This document shows positions 28,618 to 37,283 of a DNA stretch of 64,000 nucleotides, one piece after another. Each line of letters begins with the position of its first letter. Positions within the stretch are counted from its first letter, which is position 1. Under the pieces are notes generated by a model. It ran no database searches, was not told the origin of the DNA, and was given only the letters and a program-made list of their open reading frames with translations. The DNA comes from an uncultured Tateyamaria sp. (GTDB lineage Bacteria; Pseudomonadota; Alphaproteobacteria; Rhodobacterales; Rhodobacteraceae), in the NCBI RefSeq assembly GCF_947487805.1, contig NZ_CANKXW010000001.1:681501-745500 (forward strand), written 5' to 3'. The position numbers and the translations under genes were made by a program.

Positions 28618-31190
28618 GCCTGACCCGGACCACATGCCCCTATTGCGGCGTTGGCTGCGGGGTGCTGGCGGGTGCGGATGGTACGATCAAGGGCGATCCG
28701 GATCATCCGGCAAACTATGGGCGGCTCTGCTCCAAGGGGGCCGCGCTGGGCGAGACGATTGACCTTGAGGGGCGGCTTCTGCATCCCAAAGTGCATGGCA
28801 AGACCGCCGATTGGGACAGCGCGCTTGATCTCGTGGCACAGAAATTCAGTGCGGCCATCGCGGAACATGGGCCGGACAGCGTGGCCTTTTATGCCTCCGG
28901 CCAGCTGCTGACCGAGGATTACTACGTCGCCAACAAGCTGATGAAAGGGTTCATCGGTTCGGCCAATATCGATACGAATTCTCGGCTGTGCATGGCGTCG
29001 TCAGTGGCTGGGCACAAGCGCGCCTTTGGCACTGATACCGTGCCCGGCACCTATGAAGATCTCGAAGAGGCGGACCTGATCGTCCTTGTGGGCTCCAACC
29101 TCGCGTGGTGCCACCCCGTGCTTTACCAGCGGATCGCAGCGGCCAAGGACAAGCGGCCCAAAATGCGGATCATCAATGTCGATCCGCGCCACACGGCGAC
29201 GACCGACATTGCCGACATGCACCTGCAAATTGCGCCCGATGGTGACAGCGCACTGTTTAACGGTTTGCTCGCGCATTTGGTCGAAGCGCAGGTGGTCGAC
29301 GAGGCATTTGTCGCCCAACATGTCAACGGGATGGCAGAGGCCGTCGCCGCCGCCCGCGCGACGGACACGGCTGACACCGGCCTGTCGGGACAGGACCTTG
29401 CAGCGTTCTATGCCCTTTGGTCCAGCACCGAGAGGGTCGTGACCGTCTATTCCCAAGGCGTGAATCAGTCTGCGTGCGGCACCGACAAGGTCAACGCCAT
29501 CCTGAATTGCCATCTGGCAACGGGCCGTATCGGCAAACCGGGCATGGGGCCGTTTTCGGTGACGGGACAACCCAACGCGATGGGCGGGCGCGAGGTGGGT
29601 GGTCTGGCCAATATGCTGGCCAACCATCTGGAACTGGGCAACGCGGATCACCGAGACGCGGTGCAGGATTTCTGGGAAAGCCCGACGATCTGCACGCAGC
29701 CCGGCCTGAAAGCCGTGGACCTGTTCGAAGCCTGCGCCAATGGGCAGATCAAGGCGCTGTGGGTCATGTCAACGAACCCCGCCGTGTCCCTGCCGGACGC
29801 GGATGGTGTCGCGGCGGCCATTGCGAACGTCCCTTTCGTTGTCACTTCCGACATCATGGAACGCACCGACACGAACGATTTGGCCCATGTCCTTTTACCC
29901 GCCGTTGGCTGGGGCGAAAAGAACGGCACCGTCACAAATTCGGAGCGCCGGGTGTCGCGACAGCGCGCGTTCCTGCCCGCGCCCGGCGCCGCGCGTCCCG
30001 ATTGGCGCATCATCAGCGATGTCGCCGCACGGATGGGGTTTGGGGATGCATTTGCCTATGACACGCCGGCGGATGTATTCGCCGAATACGTCGCTCTGGA
30101 TGCGGCGGTCTCGAAATTCCCCCGCGATCTTGATCTGAGCATCTTTGCCGACGCCGATTATGCCGCGTTGATCCCGACCCAATGGCCTCGCGATGGCCGA
30201 CGGTTCTTTGCAGACGGGGCTTTCTATCACCCGGACGGAAAGGCGCGCATGGTTGCCGTGACACCGCCGATCTTGTCGCAACCACGTTTTTTGCTGAACA
30301 CGGGTCGCAACCGTGACCAGTGGCACACGATGACGCGCACCGGCAAATCGCCGCGCCTAGGGCCGCATCTGGCGGAACCTTACGTCGAAATCCACCCGGC
30401 GGATGCGGCCGCACTTGGCGCAGGTCCCGGTGCGTTGCTGCGTGTCCAAAGCAGTTTCGGTCGGGCGATCTTGCGGGCGCTGATCACGCCGCGTGTGGCC
30501 GAGGGACACCTCTTTGCGCCGATGCACTGGACCCGGCAGCGGACGACATTGGGCGCGGTCAACGCGGTCACGGCGCCGGTGACGGATCCGGTGTCCGGCC
30601 AGCCCGCTTTGAAATCCACCCCGGCAGAGGCCGAGATATTCCATGCGAAATGGTATGGATACCTCGCATCGCGATCTGCGCCGCAGCCACAGACGCCATA
30701 TTCTGCCGTTTCCCGCACGCAAACAGGCTGGCAAGCCGAAGTGGCGGGCAGCAGACTGCCCTCCGATTGGGAGGCCGAAGCGCGTGCGCTCTGCGGCGGT
30801 GTTGCAGGTGATGCCTGCCTGCAAACGGATCGGGCGACAGGCACGGCGCGTGTGGCCTTTGTCGAGGATGGCGTGATCACGGCACTCTTTTTTGCGGCAC
30901 ACCAGCCCGTGGTCCTGTCGCGCAACGCCACTGTCGGCCTGATCGGCACGCAGACGCCACCGCTCGCGGCGCTCGCAGGACATGCTGCGTCTGATCAGCC
31001 TGATGCAGGCCCCATCGTCTGCGCCTGTTTCAACGTAGGCCGTAATACGTTGTTGGCCGCCGCTGCCAAGGGCGCAAACAGTGTCGCCGCGCTGGGCGAG
31101 GTGACGTGCGCGGGCACCAATTGCGGGTCCTGCAAGCCCGAACTCACAGCGCTCTTGGCCGGTGCCGCTCTGCCCATGGCCGCCGAATGA
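28614..31190 (+). CDS. nasA: Assimilatory nitrate reductase catalytic subunit
   Basis: Cytoplasmic molybdopterin enzyme reducing nitrate to nitrite, 858 residues (NasC in Paracoccus naming). The N-terminal 4Fe-4S cluster is held by C8-x2-C11-x3-C15 (TTCPYCGVGCGV) and Cys in RLCSKG near residue 41. The bis-MGD DMSO-reductase-family core follows (NTNSRLCMASSVAGHKRAFG lacks a longer unique motif but carries the family Cys ligand region). The C-terminus has a BFD-like [2Fe-2S] domain (IVCACFNVGRNTL at ~801, then CAGTNCGSC). Four-base overlaps couple it to nirD and to the following gene. Confidence 0.95.
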   Translation: MSLTRTTCPYCGVGCGVLAGADGTIKGDPDHPANYGRLCSKGAALGETIDLEGRLLHPKVHGKTADWDSALDLVAQKFSAAIAEHGPDSVAFYASGQLLTEDYYVANKLMKGFIGSANIDTNSRLCMASSVAGHKRAFGTDTVPGTYEDLEEADLIVLVGSNLAWCHPVLYQRIAAAKDKRPKMRIINVDPRHTATTDIADMHLQIAPDGDSALFNGLLAHLVEAQVVDEAFVAQHVNGMAEAVAAARATDTADTGLSGQDLAAFYALWSSTERVVTVYSQGVNQSACGTDKVNAILNCHLATGRIGKPGMGPFSVTGQPNAMGGREVGGLANMLANHLELGNADHRDAVQDFWESPTICTQPGLKAVDLFEACANGQIKALWVMSTNPAVSLPDADGVAAAIANVPFVVTSDIMERTDTNDLAHVLLPAVGWGEKNGTVTNSERRVSRQRAFLPAPGAARPDWRIISDVAARMGFGDAFAYDTPADVFAEYVALDAAVSKFPRDLDLSIFADADYAALIPTQWPRDGRRFFADGAFYHPDGKARMVAVTPPILSQPRFLLNTGRNRDQWHTMTRTGKSPRLGPHLAEPYVEIHPADAAALGAGPGALLRVQSSFGRAILRALITPRVAEGHLFAPMHWTRQRTTLGAVNAVTAPVTDPVSGQPALKSTPAEAEIFHAKWYGYLASRSAPQPQTPYSAVSRTQTGWQAEVAGSRLPSDWEAEARALCGGVAGDACLQTDRATGTARVAFVEDGVITALFFAAHQPVVLSRNATVGLIGTQTPPLAALAGHAASDQPDAGPIVCACFNVGRNTLLAAAAKGANSVAALGEVTCAGTNCGSCKPELTALLAGAALPMAAE

Positions 31191-32122
31191 CGCTCGCACC
31201 CTTTGTCCAGATCGTGGCGCGCGGCAAAGGGCGCGCGCGATCTCTGACCATGGCCGAAGCGCAAGAGGCCATGACCCTGATCCTGAAAGGTGATGCGGCC
31301 CCGGAGGCGGTGGGCGCGTTGCTTATGGTTCTGCGGTTGCGTGGCGAGACACCGGAGGAGATTGCCGGGTTCACCGCTGCCCTGCGCGGTCATGTCGACG
31401 GGCACCTGCCGCGCGCGGATATCGACTGGCCGTCATACGCCGCGGGCCGCAGCCGGGGTGCGCCTCTGTTCCTGCTCGCCGCGCGGCTGGTGGGGCGGGC
31501 GGGATACCGGGTGTCGATGCACGGCTGGAATTCGCACCAATCCACGGCAGCGTCCGTGCGCGAGGCCGTGGAACTGGCCGGGCCAAATGTGACCTATACC
31601 GCGCTCGAAGACCTGAGCCCGGCCGCCTTTGCTCTGTTGAACCTGCGGGACACGTTCGGGCTCCGCTCGTGCATCAATACGGTCCTGCGCATGTGGAACC
31701 CCTCTGGCGCGGCGTTGAGCGTGCAAGGCGTGTTTCATCCATCGTATCGAAGTCTGCAAGCGCAGGCGGCCCAGATGTTGGGACAACAGGCACTGTGCAT
31801 CATCAAGGGGGGCGGCGGAGAATTCGAACGTCACCCGTCCAAGACAATCACTGTGTTCGGTCTACGCGACGGCGCACATATTCAGGAACCCGCTGAGCCC
31901 ATTGCCCATGACACGCGCCGTTTGCACGAGCCGGGCGCGCCAGTTGACCTGCGCGCCCTTTGGTTCGGCGCGGACAGCGATCCGTTTGCGATTGCGACGA
32001 TCAAGGGCACGGCGGCGGTTGCCCTGTGGGCGCTCAAGGCCGCACCAACCCTGACGGACGCCGAAATTATGGCTCGGCAGCTGTGGGAACAAAGACATCA
32101 AACAGAAAGCCTGTCCGCATGA
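31187..32122 (+). CDS. TrpD2/YbiB-like anthranilate phosphoribosyltransferase homologue
   Basis: A 311-residue member of glycosyltransferase family 3. It begins with the N-terminal helical domain of TrpD-like proteins (LTMAEAQEAMTLILKGDAAP, then MVLRLRGETPEEIAGF) and keeps an HGWNSHQST segment where TrpD has KHGNR. The PRPP-binding GTGGD motif is absent (YAAGRSRG at that place), so it should not be a real anthranilate phosphoribosyltransferase. E. coli YbiB/TrpD2, a relative, binds nucleic acid. It is coupled by ATGA to both nasA and cysG, which shows it belongs to the nitrate operon. Its role there is unknown. Confidence 0.85.
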   Translation: MTLAPFVQIVARGKGRARSLTMAEAQEAMTLILKGDAAPEAVGALLMVLRLRGETPEEIAGFTAALRGHVDGHLPRADIDWPSYAAGRSRGAPLFLLAARLVGRAGYRVSMHGWNSHQSTAASVREAVELAGPNVTYTALEDLSPAAFALLNLRDTFGLRSCINTVLRMWNPSGAALSVQGVFHPSYRSLQAQAAQMLGQQALCIIKGGGGEFERHPSKTITVFGLRDGAHIQEPAEPIAHDTRRLHEPGAPVDLRALWFGADSDPFAIATIKGTAAVALWALKAAPTLTDAEIMARQLWEQRHQTESLSA

Positions 32123-33522
32123 AAACCTTTCCCATGTTCCTGCAAATGGCCGGCCGCCGGGTGATGATCATCGGTGGCGGAGAACAAGCGGCGCAAAAGG
32201 CGCGGCTGATCCTCAAAACCGAGGCGCAGATCGAGATCTGGACGCCAACGCTTGATCCCGAATTGGTCGATTTGGTCCAGAAGGGGCGCGTGGCGCATTT
32301 GATGGGTCCGGTGACGCCTGCGGCGTGTTCCGGTAGTGCACTGGTCTTTGTGGCGACGGGGTGTCCCGGTGCGGATATGGCGCTGCATGCGCTTGCCAAG
32401 GAGGCGGGCGCGATTGTGAATGTGGTGGATCAGCCCGCGCTCTGCGATGCCATCACGCCATCGATTGTAGACCGCGATCCTGTGGTCGTGGCCATCGGCA
32501 CCGAAGGAACTGCACCTGTTCTGGCACGTCAGATCAAGACCAAGGTCGAAGAGATGCTGGAGCCGCGCCTTGGTGACCTGGCCGCGTTGGCGGGACGGTT
32601 GCGGCATATGGCTGCGGCGCGCCTTGGGCCGCGCACCCGCCGCGATCTGTGGCGATGGGTGTTCAACGACAGCCCGCGGCAGATGTTTGCGACAGGTGCC
32701 GAACGCGAGGCGGCGCGTTTGATCAAAGCGGCGATTGATACAGGCGAAATCGGCACCGCCACTGGCGGCAGCGTTGCCTTGGTCGGGGCAGGGCCGGGGG
32801 CAAAGGACCTGATCACCCTGCGCGGCGTTCAACGGCTGCAAGAGGCCGATGTGATTTACTATGACCGCCTGCTTGATCCCGAAATTCTCGAATTGGCGCG
32901 GCGCGACGCCGAGCGGATCTATGTCGGTAAGGCACCCGGCTGCCATAGCTGGCCACAGGAAAAGATCACCCGATCGCTGGTCGCAGCGGCGCAGCGGGGC
33001 CAGCGCGTGGTGCGGTTGAAATGCGGGGACCCGGGTGTCTTCGGGCGCAGCACCGAAGAACTGGACGCGCTGCGCGCTGCCGATATCTCGGTTGAGGTCG
33101 TGCCGGGCGTGACCGCCGCCTGTGCCGCCGCCGCGAGCGTCGGCCACAGCCTGACCGACAGGGGCAACATCGACACGCTCGTTCTGACAACCGGCCACTT
33201 GCGCGACGGCTATACCGTCCCGAGCCCGATCAAGGACATACGGCCCGGCACCTGCGTTGCCCTCTACATGGCCGTTGGTGCGGCAGCGCAGATCAGAACG
33301 CGGTTGGAAACGGATCACCCCGGCATGCCGTTCGAGGTGCAGATCGTTGCCAAGGCGCAGCGCAAGGGGCAGATTGTTGTCACCTGTCCGCTGGCGGATC
33401 TGGAAAGCGCGCTGGTCGCCCACGAGATCACGGGCGAGGCGATGTTGTTCCTGCGCTGGTCACATACCGAGGCACAATCGCAGACTATACCGCCCATGCG
33501 CTTGGCTGCAGTTTCGTCCTAA
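32119..33522 (+). CDS. cysG: Sirohaem synthase CysG
   Basis: Multifunctional enzyme of 467 residues that makes sirohaem for nitrite and sulfite reductases. The N-terminal half is the precorrin-2 dehydrogenase/ferrochelatase (NAD motif MIIGGGEQAAQKARLIL, ~16) with a dimerisation segment. The C-terminal half is uroporphyrinogen-III methyltransferase (VALVGAGPGAKDLITLRG at ~217, then ADVIYYDRLL and RLKCGDPGVFGR). It is the last gene of the nas operon, starting by ATGA overlap. Its stop overlaps by 3 bp the stop of the convergent antiporter gene, leaving no room for a conventional terminator between them. Confidence 0.96.
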   Translation: MKTFPMFLQMAGRRVMIIGGGEQAAQKARLILKTEAQIEIWTPTLDPELVDLVQKGRVAHLMGPVTPAACSGSALVFVATGCPGADMALHALAKEAGAIVNVVDQPALCDAITPSIVDRDPVVVAIGTEGTAPVLARQIKTKVEEMLEPRLGDLAALAGRLRHMAAARLGPRTRRDLWRWVFNDSPRQMFATGAEREAARLIKAAIDTGEIGTATGGSVALVGAGPGAKDLITLRGVQRLQEADVIYYDRLLDPEILELARRDAERIYVGKAPGCHSWPQEKITRSLVAAAQRGQRVVRLKCGDPGVFGRSTEELDALRAADISVEVVPGVTAACAAAASVGHSLTDRGNIDTLVLTTGHLRDGYTVPSPIKDIRPGTCVALYMAVGAAAQIRTRLETDHPGMPFEVQIVAKAQRKGQIVVTCPLADLESALVAHEITGEAMLFLRWSHTEAQSQTIPPMRLAAVSS

Positions 33523-34763
33523 TCGTTTTGCGCGCCGATCTTGGTCACCAGAGGTTTGGCCGACGCATCAATAGGGGCCATGCCTGCTTCGCGTGATCCG
33601 TACCATCGGGCGGCAGGCGCTGCAGTCAGCCCGTGCAACAAGGCGCTGATCCAGACGGCATTTACCGCCAGATGCAGGATCGGTTCGGCAAAGTCATGAA
33701 CGATCTGATCAACCACAAGCAGCGCGAACAACGCCGTGGCCAGGCCGCGCGGGCCAAACCAGCCAAAGAAGATGCGCGTACGCAAAGACGCGTCTGTGCC
33801 GATAAGCGACACCCAGATGGCAAGTGGGCGTATGACAAACAGGCTGACCATGATCAGCGCGAACATCGGCCAGCTGAGATGTGCAATTGCTTCGGGCACG
33901 ATGGCGGCGCCCAACAACAGGAACGCAGACCATGCAAGAAGCTGCCCCTCGCTTTCCGTGAATTCGTAGACAAAGGCACAAGCGCCCTTGACCACCGCGC
34001 CAAAGGCAAGGCCTGCGACAAATGCAGAGATGAACCCGTTGCCGCCTATCAGCGTCGCGCCAAGATACGCGGCCCCGGCCAGCGCAAGCGCGCCGACACC
34101 CTCGTAGGGTTCTGACGTCGTGTTATGCTTTTTGGCCAGCAGTAGCACGCACCCGCCCGCAGCACCCACGGCGGCCCCGGCGATGGGACCCAGCAGGATC
34201 TGGGCAGTTGCAAAAGCGAGCCAATTGGTGGCGCCGGTCGCCTCCGAGGCCGCGATCATGCTGGCAAAAAAGAGGACCGCAGGCAGGGCCAGACCATCGT
34301 TCAGCCCGCTTTCCACGGTCAGCGCCCGGCGCGCGCGATCCGGAACAGCCGGGTTCGACACAACCGCCTGACCCAACGCCGCATCGGTCGGTGCAAGTAT
34401 GGCCGCGGCGAGAGCCACCGCCACCAGAGGCCAGCCGGGCAGGATCAGTGCCCCTGCAACGGTGCCAAAAACCAGCGCCAGTGGCAGCCCGATCAACAGC
34501 ATCCGCATGGGCCACACATGTTGGTGCCGCAGGGCCCGCAAATCGATCTGCGACGCATCGAGAAACAGCAAGACAACCAGCGTGATTTCCGCCACCGGGT
34601 GCAACAGTGTTTCGGCCAGATCCACTTCGATCAATCCCGCGACCGACAGGATCGCGCCAAGTCCGAGAAAGATCATCGGTGGGGTCACCACGGTCGACGC
34701 GAGACGATGGGCCACCATCGTGAACGTGGCGGCAAGCGCGCAAACAAGAAAGAAGCCCAACAT
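33519..34763 (-). CDS. CPA1/NhaP-type cation:proton antiporter
   Basis: Inner-membrane antiporter of 414 residues with about twelve helices. The segments LAPTDAALGQAVVSNPAVP near residue 120, SGLNDGLALPAVLFFASMI and FFGWFGPRGLATALFALLV near residue 330 are conserved CPA1 motifs, including the ND ion-binding pair. The start MLGFFLVCALAATF at 34763 is preceded by AGGA at a good distance. An in-frame upstream extension of 49 residues is hydrophilic and not family-like. Probable role: Na+ or K+/H+ exchange. It converges on and overlaps cysG at the stop codons. Confidence 0.88.
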   Translation of the reverse strand: MLGFFLVCALAATFTMVAHRLASTVVTPPMIFLGLGAILSVAGLIEVDLAETLLHPVAEITLVVLLFLDASQIDLRALRHQHVWPMRMLLIGLPLALVFGTVAGALILPGWPLVAVALAAAILAPTDAALGQAVVSNPAVPDRARRALTVESGLNDGLALPAVLFFASMIAASEATGATNWLAFATAQILLGPIAGAAVGAAGGCVLLLAKKHNTTSEPYEGVGALALAGAAYLGATLIGGNGFISAFVAGLAFGAVVKGACAFVYEFTESEGQLLAWSAFLLLGAAIVPEAIAHLSWPMFALIMVSLFVIRPLAIWVSLIGTDASLRTRIFFGWFGPRGLATALFALLVVDQIVHDFAEPILHLAVNAVWISALLHGLTAAPAARWYGSREAGMAPIDASAKPLVTKIGAQND

Positions 34764-35076
34764 CGCGTAGTCCTGTCTTTTGGTGTCGGTGCAGGTCGCG
34801 TGACGCACCGCATCTCTGGTCGCGCCGACCCTATACAGGCCGCACGCGGACCCCAAAGGCTTATCTGGCAGGTGACCTTCGCAATCACGTGAAGGATGTC
34901 GCGCGGGCACGCCCTTTGGCGGGTCGGTGTCAGGGGGGGCAGTCCGGGGGTGACTTGTATGAATCCAATCGGAACGGCCACGCCAAAATATTTCCTGACA
35001 AAAACAATCAGAAAGGTTGACGCTCCAGTGAAAATGTTATCTGAGTGTTTTAGTAAACAACTCTCAAGGAGTGACG
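34764..35076. other. 313-bp divergent intergenic region
   Basis: Spacer between the antiporter (leftward) and the iron-binding protein gene (rightward). It holds a short inverted repeat CCTTC-N10-GAAGG near 34874-34893, a TTGACG -35 candidate at 35017-35022, the palindrome listed separately at 35046, and AAGGAG at 35065-35070 as ribosome-binding site. No gene was seen in it. Confidence 0.6.
35046..35059. promoter_or_regulatory. Palindrome upstream of the iron-binding protein gene
   Basis: TGTTT-TAGT-AAACA (35046-35050/35055-35059), extending imperfectly to GAGT...ACTC (35043-35063). It lies 17 bp before the start codon and just before the RBS, a position suited to a repressor. An iron regulator is plausible from the gene it precedes, but I cannot match it to a named box. 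Confidence 0.4.
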
Positions 35077-36108
35077 ATGTCACGTTCTGTCTCAATCCTG
35101 ACTGCTTCCATGACCACTGCATTGGTGGCCTTCGGTCCCGTCGCCGCCACAGCTGAGGGCGAGCTTAACCTCTATTCCTCGCGCCATTATGACACTGATG
35201 AGCGGCTCTATTCCGATTTCACGGATGCGACCGGCATCACCATCAACCGCATCGAAGGCAAAGCGGACGAACTGATCGCGCGGATGCAGGCCGAGGGTGC
35301 GAACTCTCCGGCGGACATCCTGCTGACGGTCGATACGTCGCGCCTGGAACGGGCCAAAGATGCGGGCGTTTTGCAATCCATCAACAGTGACGTGCTGGAA
35401 ACGCGGGTGCCCGATGGCCTTCAGGACAGCGACAACCAGTGGTTCGGGTTTAGCCAGCGTGCGCGCATTATCTTCTACGACAAGGCAGACGTTGAAACGC
35501 CACCCCAGTCCTATGTCGATCTGGCGGATCCCGCCTACAAGGGTATGGTGTGTCACCGGTCGTCGACCAACGTCTATTCCCAGACCCTGTTGGCCGCGGT
35601 GATTGAAAACCACGGTGCCGAGGCCGCCAAAGCGTGGGCACAGGGTGTTGTCGACAACTTTGCCCGTGACCCGCAGGGTGGCGACACGGATCAGCTTCGC
35701 GGATTGGTGTCGGGGGAATGTGACATCTCGATTTCCAACACCTACTATTTTGCCCGTGCGATCCGGCGTGATGTCAGTGGCCTGCCTGCCGACGCACGCG
35801 AAAACATCGGCTGGGTGTTCCCCGCGCAAAACGCCGAAGGAGCACATATGAACCTGTCGGGTGGCGGTGTGGCGGCCCATGCGCCGAACAAGGACAACGC
35901 GGTCCTGTTCCTGGAATACCTCGCCTCCGATCAGGCGCAGCAGTATTTCTCAGCCGGCAACGATGAATACCCGGCTGTGCCGGGTGTGGCACTCAGCCCG
36001 TCTGTTGCGGCACTTGGTCTGTTCCGCCCCGATGCGGTGAACCTGAGCGCGGTGGCCAAGAACGTGCCATTGGCCCAGCAGATCTTCAACGACGTCGGCT
36101 GGAAGTAA
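35077..36108 (+). CDS. Fe(III) ABC transporter substrate-binding protein (FutA/FbpA-like)
   Basis: Periplasmic ferric-iron-binding protein, 343 residues. A Sec signal peptide covers residues 1-25 (ending ATAEG). The mature protein has LYSSRHYDTDERLYSDFTDA, typical of FutA/IdiA, and the paired tyrosine iron ligands Tyr223-Tyr224 in NTYYFARA. The ATG at 35077 is chosen over a GTG at 35071 because AAGGAG (35065-35070) is spaced properly. No permease or ATPase gene adjoins, so its partners must be elsewhere. A perfect 12-bp hairpin follows the stop. Confidence 0.92.
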   Translation: MSRSVSILTASMTTALVAFGPVAATAEGELNLYSSRHYDTDERLYSDFTDATGITINRIEGKADELIARMQAEGANSPADILLTVDTSRLERAKDAGVLQSINSDVLETRVPDGLQDSDNQWFGFSQRARIIFYDKADVETPPQSYVDLADPAYKGMVCHRSSTNVYSQTLLAAVIENHGAEAAKAWAQGVVDNFARDPQGGDTDQLRGLVSGECDISISNTYYFARAIRRDVSGLPADARENIGWVFPAQNAEGAHMNLSGGGVAAHAPNKDNAVLFLEYLASDQAQQYFSAGNDEYPAVPGVALSPSVAALGLFRPDAVNLSAVAKNVPLAQQIFNDVGWK

Positions 36109-36118
36109 GCCGACCACT

Positions 36119-36146
36119 CGGACGGGCGGCCGGAGCCGCCCGTCCG
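36119..36146. terminator. Perfect 12-bp hairpin after the iron-binding protein gene
   Basis: CGGACGGGCGGC (36119-36130) pairs with GCCGCCCGTCCG (36135-36146) around CGGA. It begins 10 bp after the stop codon. There is no T-tract, so it may act as an mRNA 3'-end stabiliser or a weak or factor-assisted terminator before hemP. Confidence 0.65.
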
Positions 36147-36229
36147 GAACGAGGACATCGCCACGATTTCATTGTCTTCCCAGCCAACCCACATGGGCCA
36201 GCCCGGACCCCACACCCCCGGAGGCAAAG

Positions 36230-36451
36230 ATGACACAGACCTATGCAACATCGCGGCCCGGCATGGGGCGATCGATGACGAACGGCGAGGGGATTTCACC
36301 TCTGCCCTCTACCGTTGCAGCGCCGGTCGAACTGCCTGCCTATGATGTCCGCGACATCGTTCAGGGCGGAGATCAGGCGCGGTTGATCCTCGATGGGCAA
36401 ACCTATCTGTTGCGCATCACGCGCGCTGGCAAACTGATCCTGACGAAATGA
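36230..36451 (+). CDS. hemP: Hemin uptake protein HemP
   Basis: A 73-residue protein whose C-terminal half (VRDIVQGGDQARLILDGQTYL, then LRITRAGKLILTK) is the HemP domain, a small beta fold found near haem/iron uptake genes. In some bacteria HemP activates outer-membrane haem receptor expression. The N-terminal ~30 residues are poorly conserved, and a start at Met12 or Met16 is possible. The stop overlaps the next start (ATGA). Nearby genes are for iron binding and storage, but no haem transporter is in view. Confidence 0.85.
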   Translation: MTQTYATSRPGMGRSMTNGEGISPLPSTVAAPVELPAYDVRDIVQGGDQARLILDGQTYLLRITRAGKLILTK

Positions 36452-36930
36452 CGATGCACCTGAAAAACAACGGTGGCGTTGCGGTTGGCGACCTATCGAT
36501 GCTGGCAGCATGGGAACAGGCGCTGATCCACGATTTGCGTCTCTGGTGTCAGGGGCCGGACGGGCGGGCACAAGTCTGGAACCGATTTGCACTGACCCTG
36601 CCACGCGGTACGGCAGGCGCACATATTCATGTGTTCGAGGACCTTATCGCCACCCTGTCGACCTATGCACGCCGGACACTTGTGCGCCATCATGTTGAGT
36701 GCGCGTGCCTCGGTGCGGATGAGGCAGTCTTTCTGCATATCGTCCGGGCGGCAAGTGCGGGTGACATTCACGATGCGGCCATGGTGGCTGCATTGGTTGT
36801 GCTGCCGGCCCATGCGGAACGTGTTGCTCTGATGGCCGCTCAGGTGGGTGTCGCCACCCGCCATATCTCTGATGTCGCGACCCCGGTTGCAGATGAGGCG
36901 GGCGACCGACCGCGCACGCCGCTTCACTAA
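36448..36930 (+). CDS. Protein of unknown function, translationally coupled to hemP
   Basis: A 160-residue soluble protein with no domain I recognise. It is Ala/His-rich with predicted helices, and contains WEQALIHDLRLWCQGPDG near residue 21, HVECACLGADEAVFLHIV near residue 84 and a run of small hydrophobics. No signal peptide or membrane helix is seen. It starts inside the hemP stop codon (ATGA), so the two are made together; a role in haem or iron handling is inferred only from that. Confidence 0.7.
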   Translation: MTMHLKNNGGVAVGDLSMLAAWEQALIHDLRLWCQGPDGRAQVWNRFALTLPRGTAGAHIHVFEDLIATLSTYARRTLVRHHVECACLGADEAVFLHIVRAASAGDIHDAAMVAALVVLPAHAERVALMAAQVGVATRHISDVATPVADEAGDRPRTPLH

Positions 36931-37006
36931 ATCGTCGCACCGCTTGCCGATCTGTTGAAATCTTGCGGGTGGCATACCAGTTCAAAGGCCGACAAAGGAA
37001 CCAGCC

Positions 37007-37252
37007 GTGCCAAAGACCCCCAGCCCCTGCATCGATGTGTGCAAGTTCAAGCGCGAAGGCCATTGCATTGGCTGTTCCATGAGCAAGGCGCAAAAATCAT
37101 TGTTCAAGGGGCTGAAAAAAGACAGTCATCGCGCCGCCTTTGTACAGATGCTGACTGCGCAACAGGCGCGCATGGGTAAGTACGCCCACTGGGACCGGGC
37201 CTATCGCAAGAAACTCGCCAAACGGAAAATCGCGGCCGAGCAGATCCTCTGA
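37007..37252 (+). CDS. DUF1289 family protein
   Basis: An 81-residue protein with the DUF1289 cysteine pattern C8-x3-C12-x7-C20-x2-C23 (SPCIDVCKFKREGHCIGC), which could bind zinc or an iron-sulfur cluster, followed by a Lys/Arg-rich helical region. The function of the family is unknown. It stands alone 76 bp after the previous gene and converges on dps. Confidence 0.83.
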   Translation: MPKTPSPCIDVCKFKREGHCIGCSMSKAQKSLFKGLKKDSHRAAFVQMLTAQQARMGKYAHWDRAYRKKLAKRKIAAEQIL

Positions 37253-37283
37253 CCGCGATTTCCGTAAACAACTCAGGCCTTGA

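Noticed and set aside
31187-32122. Calling this gene anthranilate phosphoribosyltransferase TrpD
   Set aside because: The PRPP motif GTGGD is absent and the operon is for nitrate assimilation, so trpD would be misleading.
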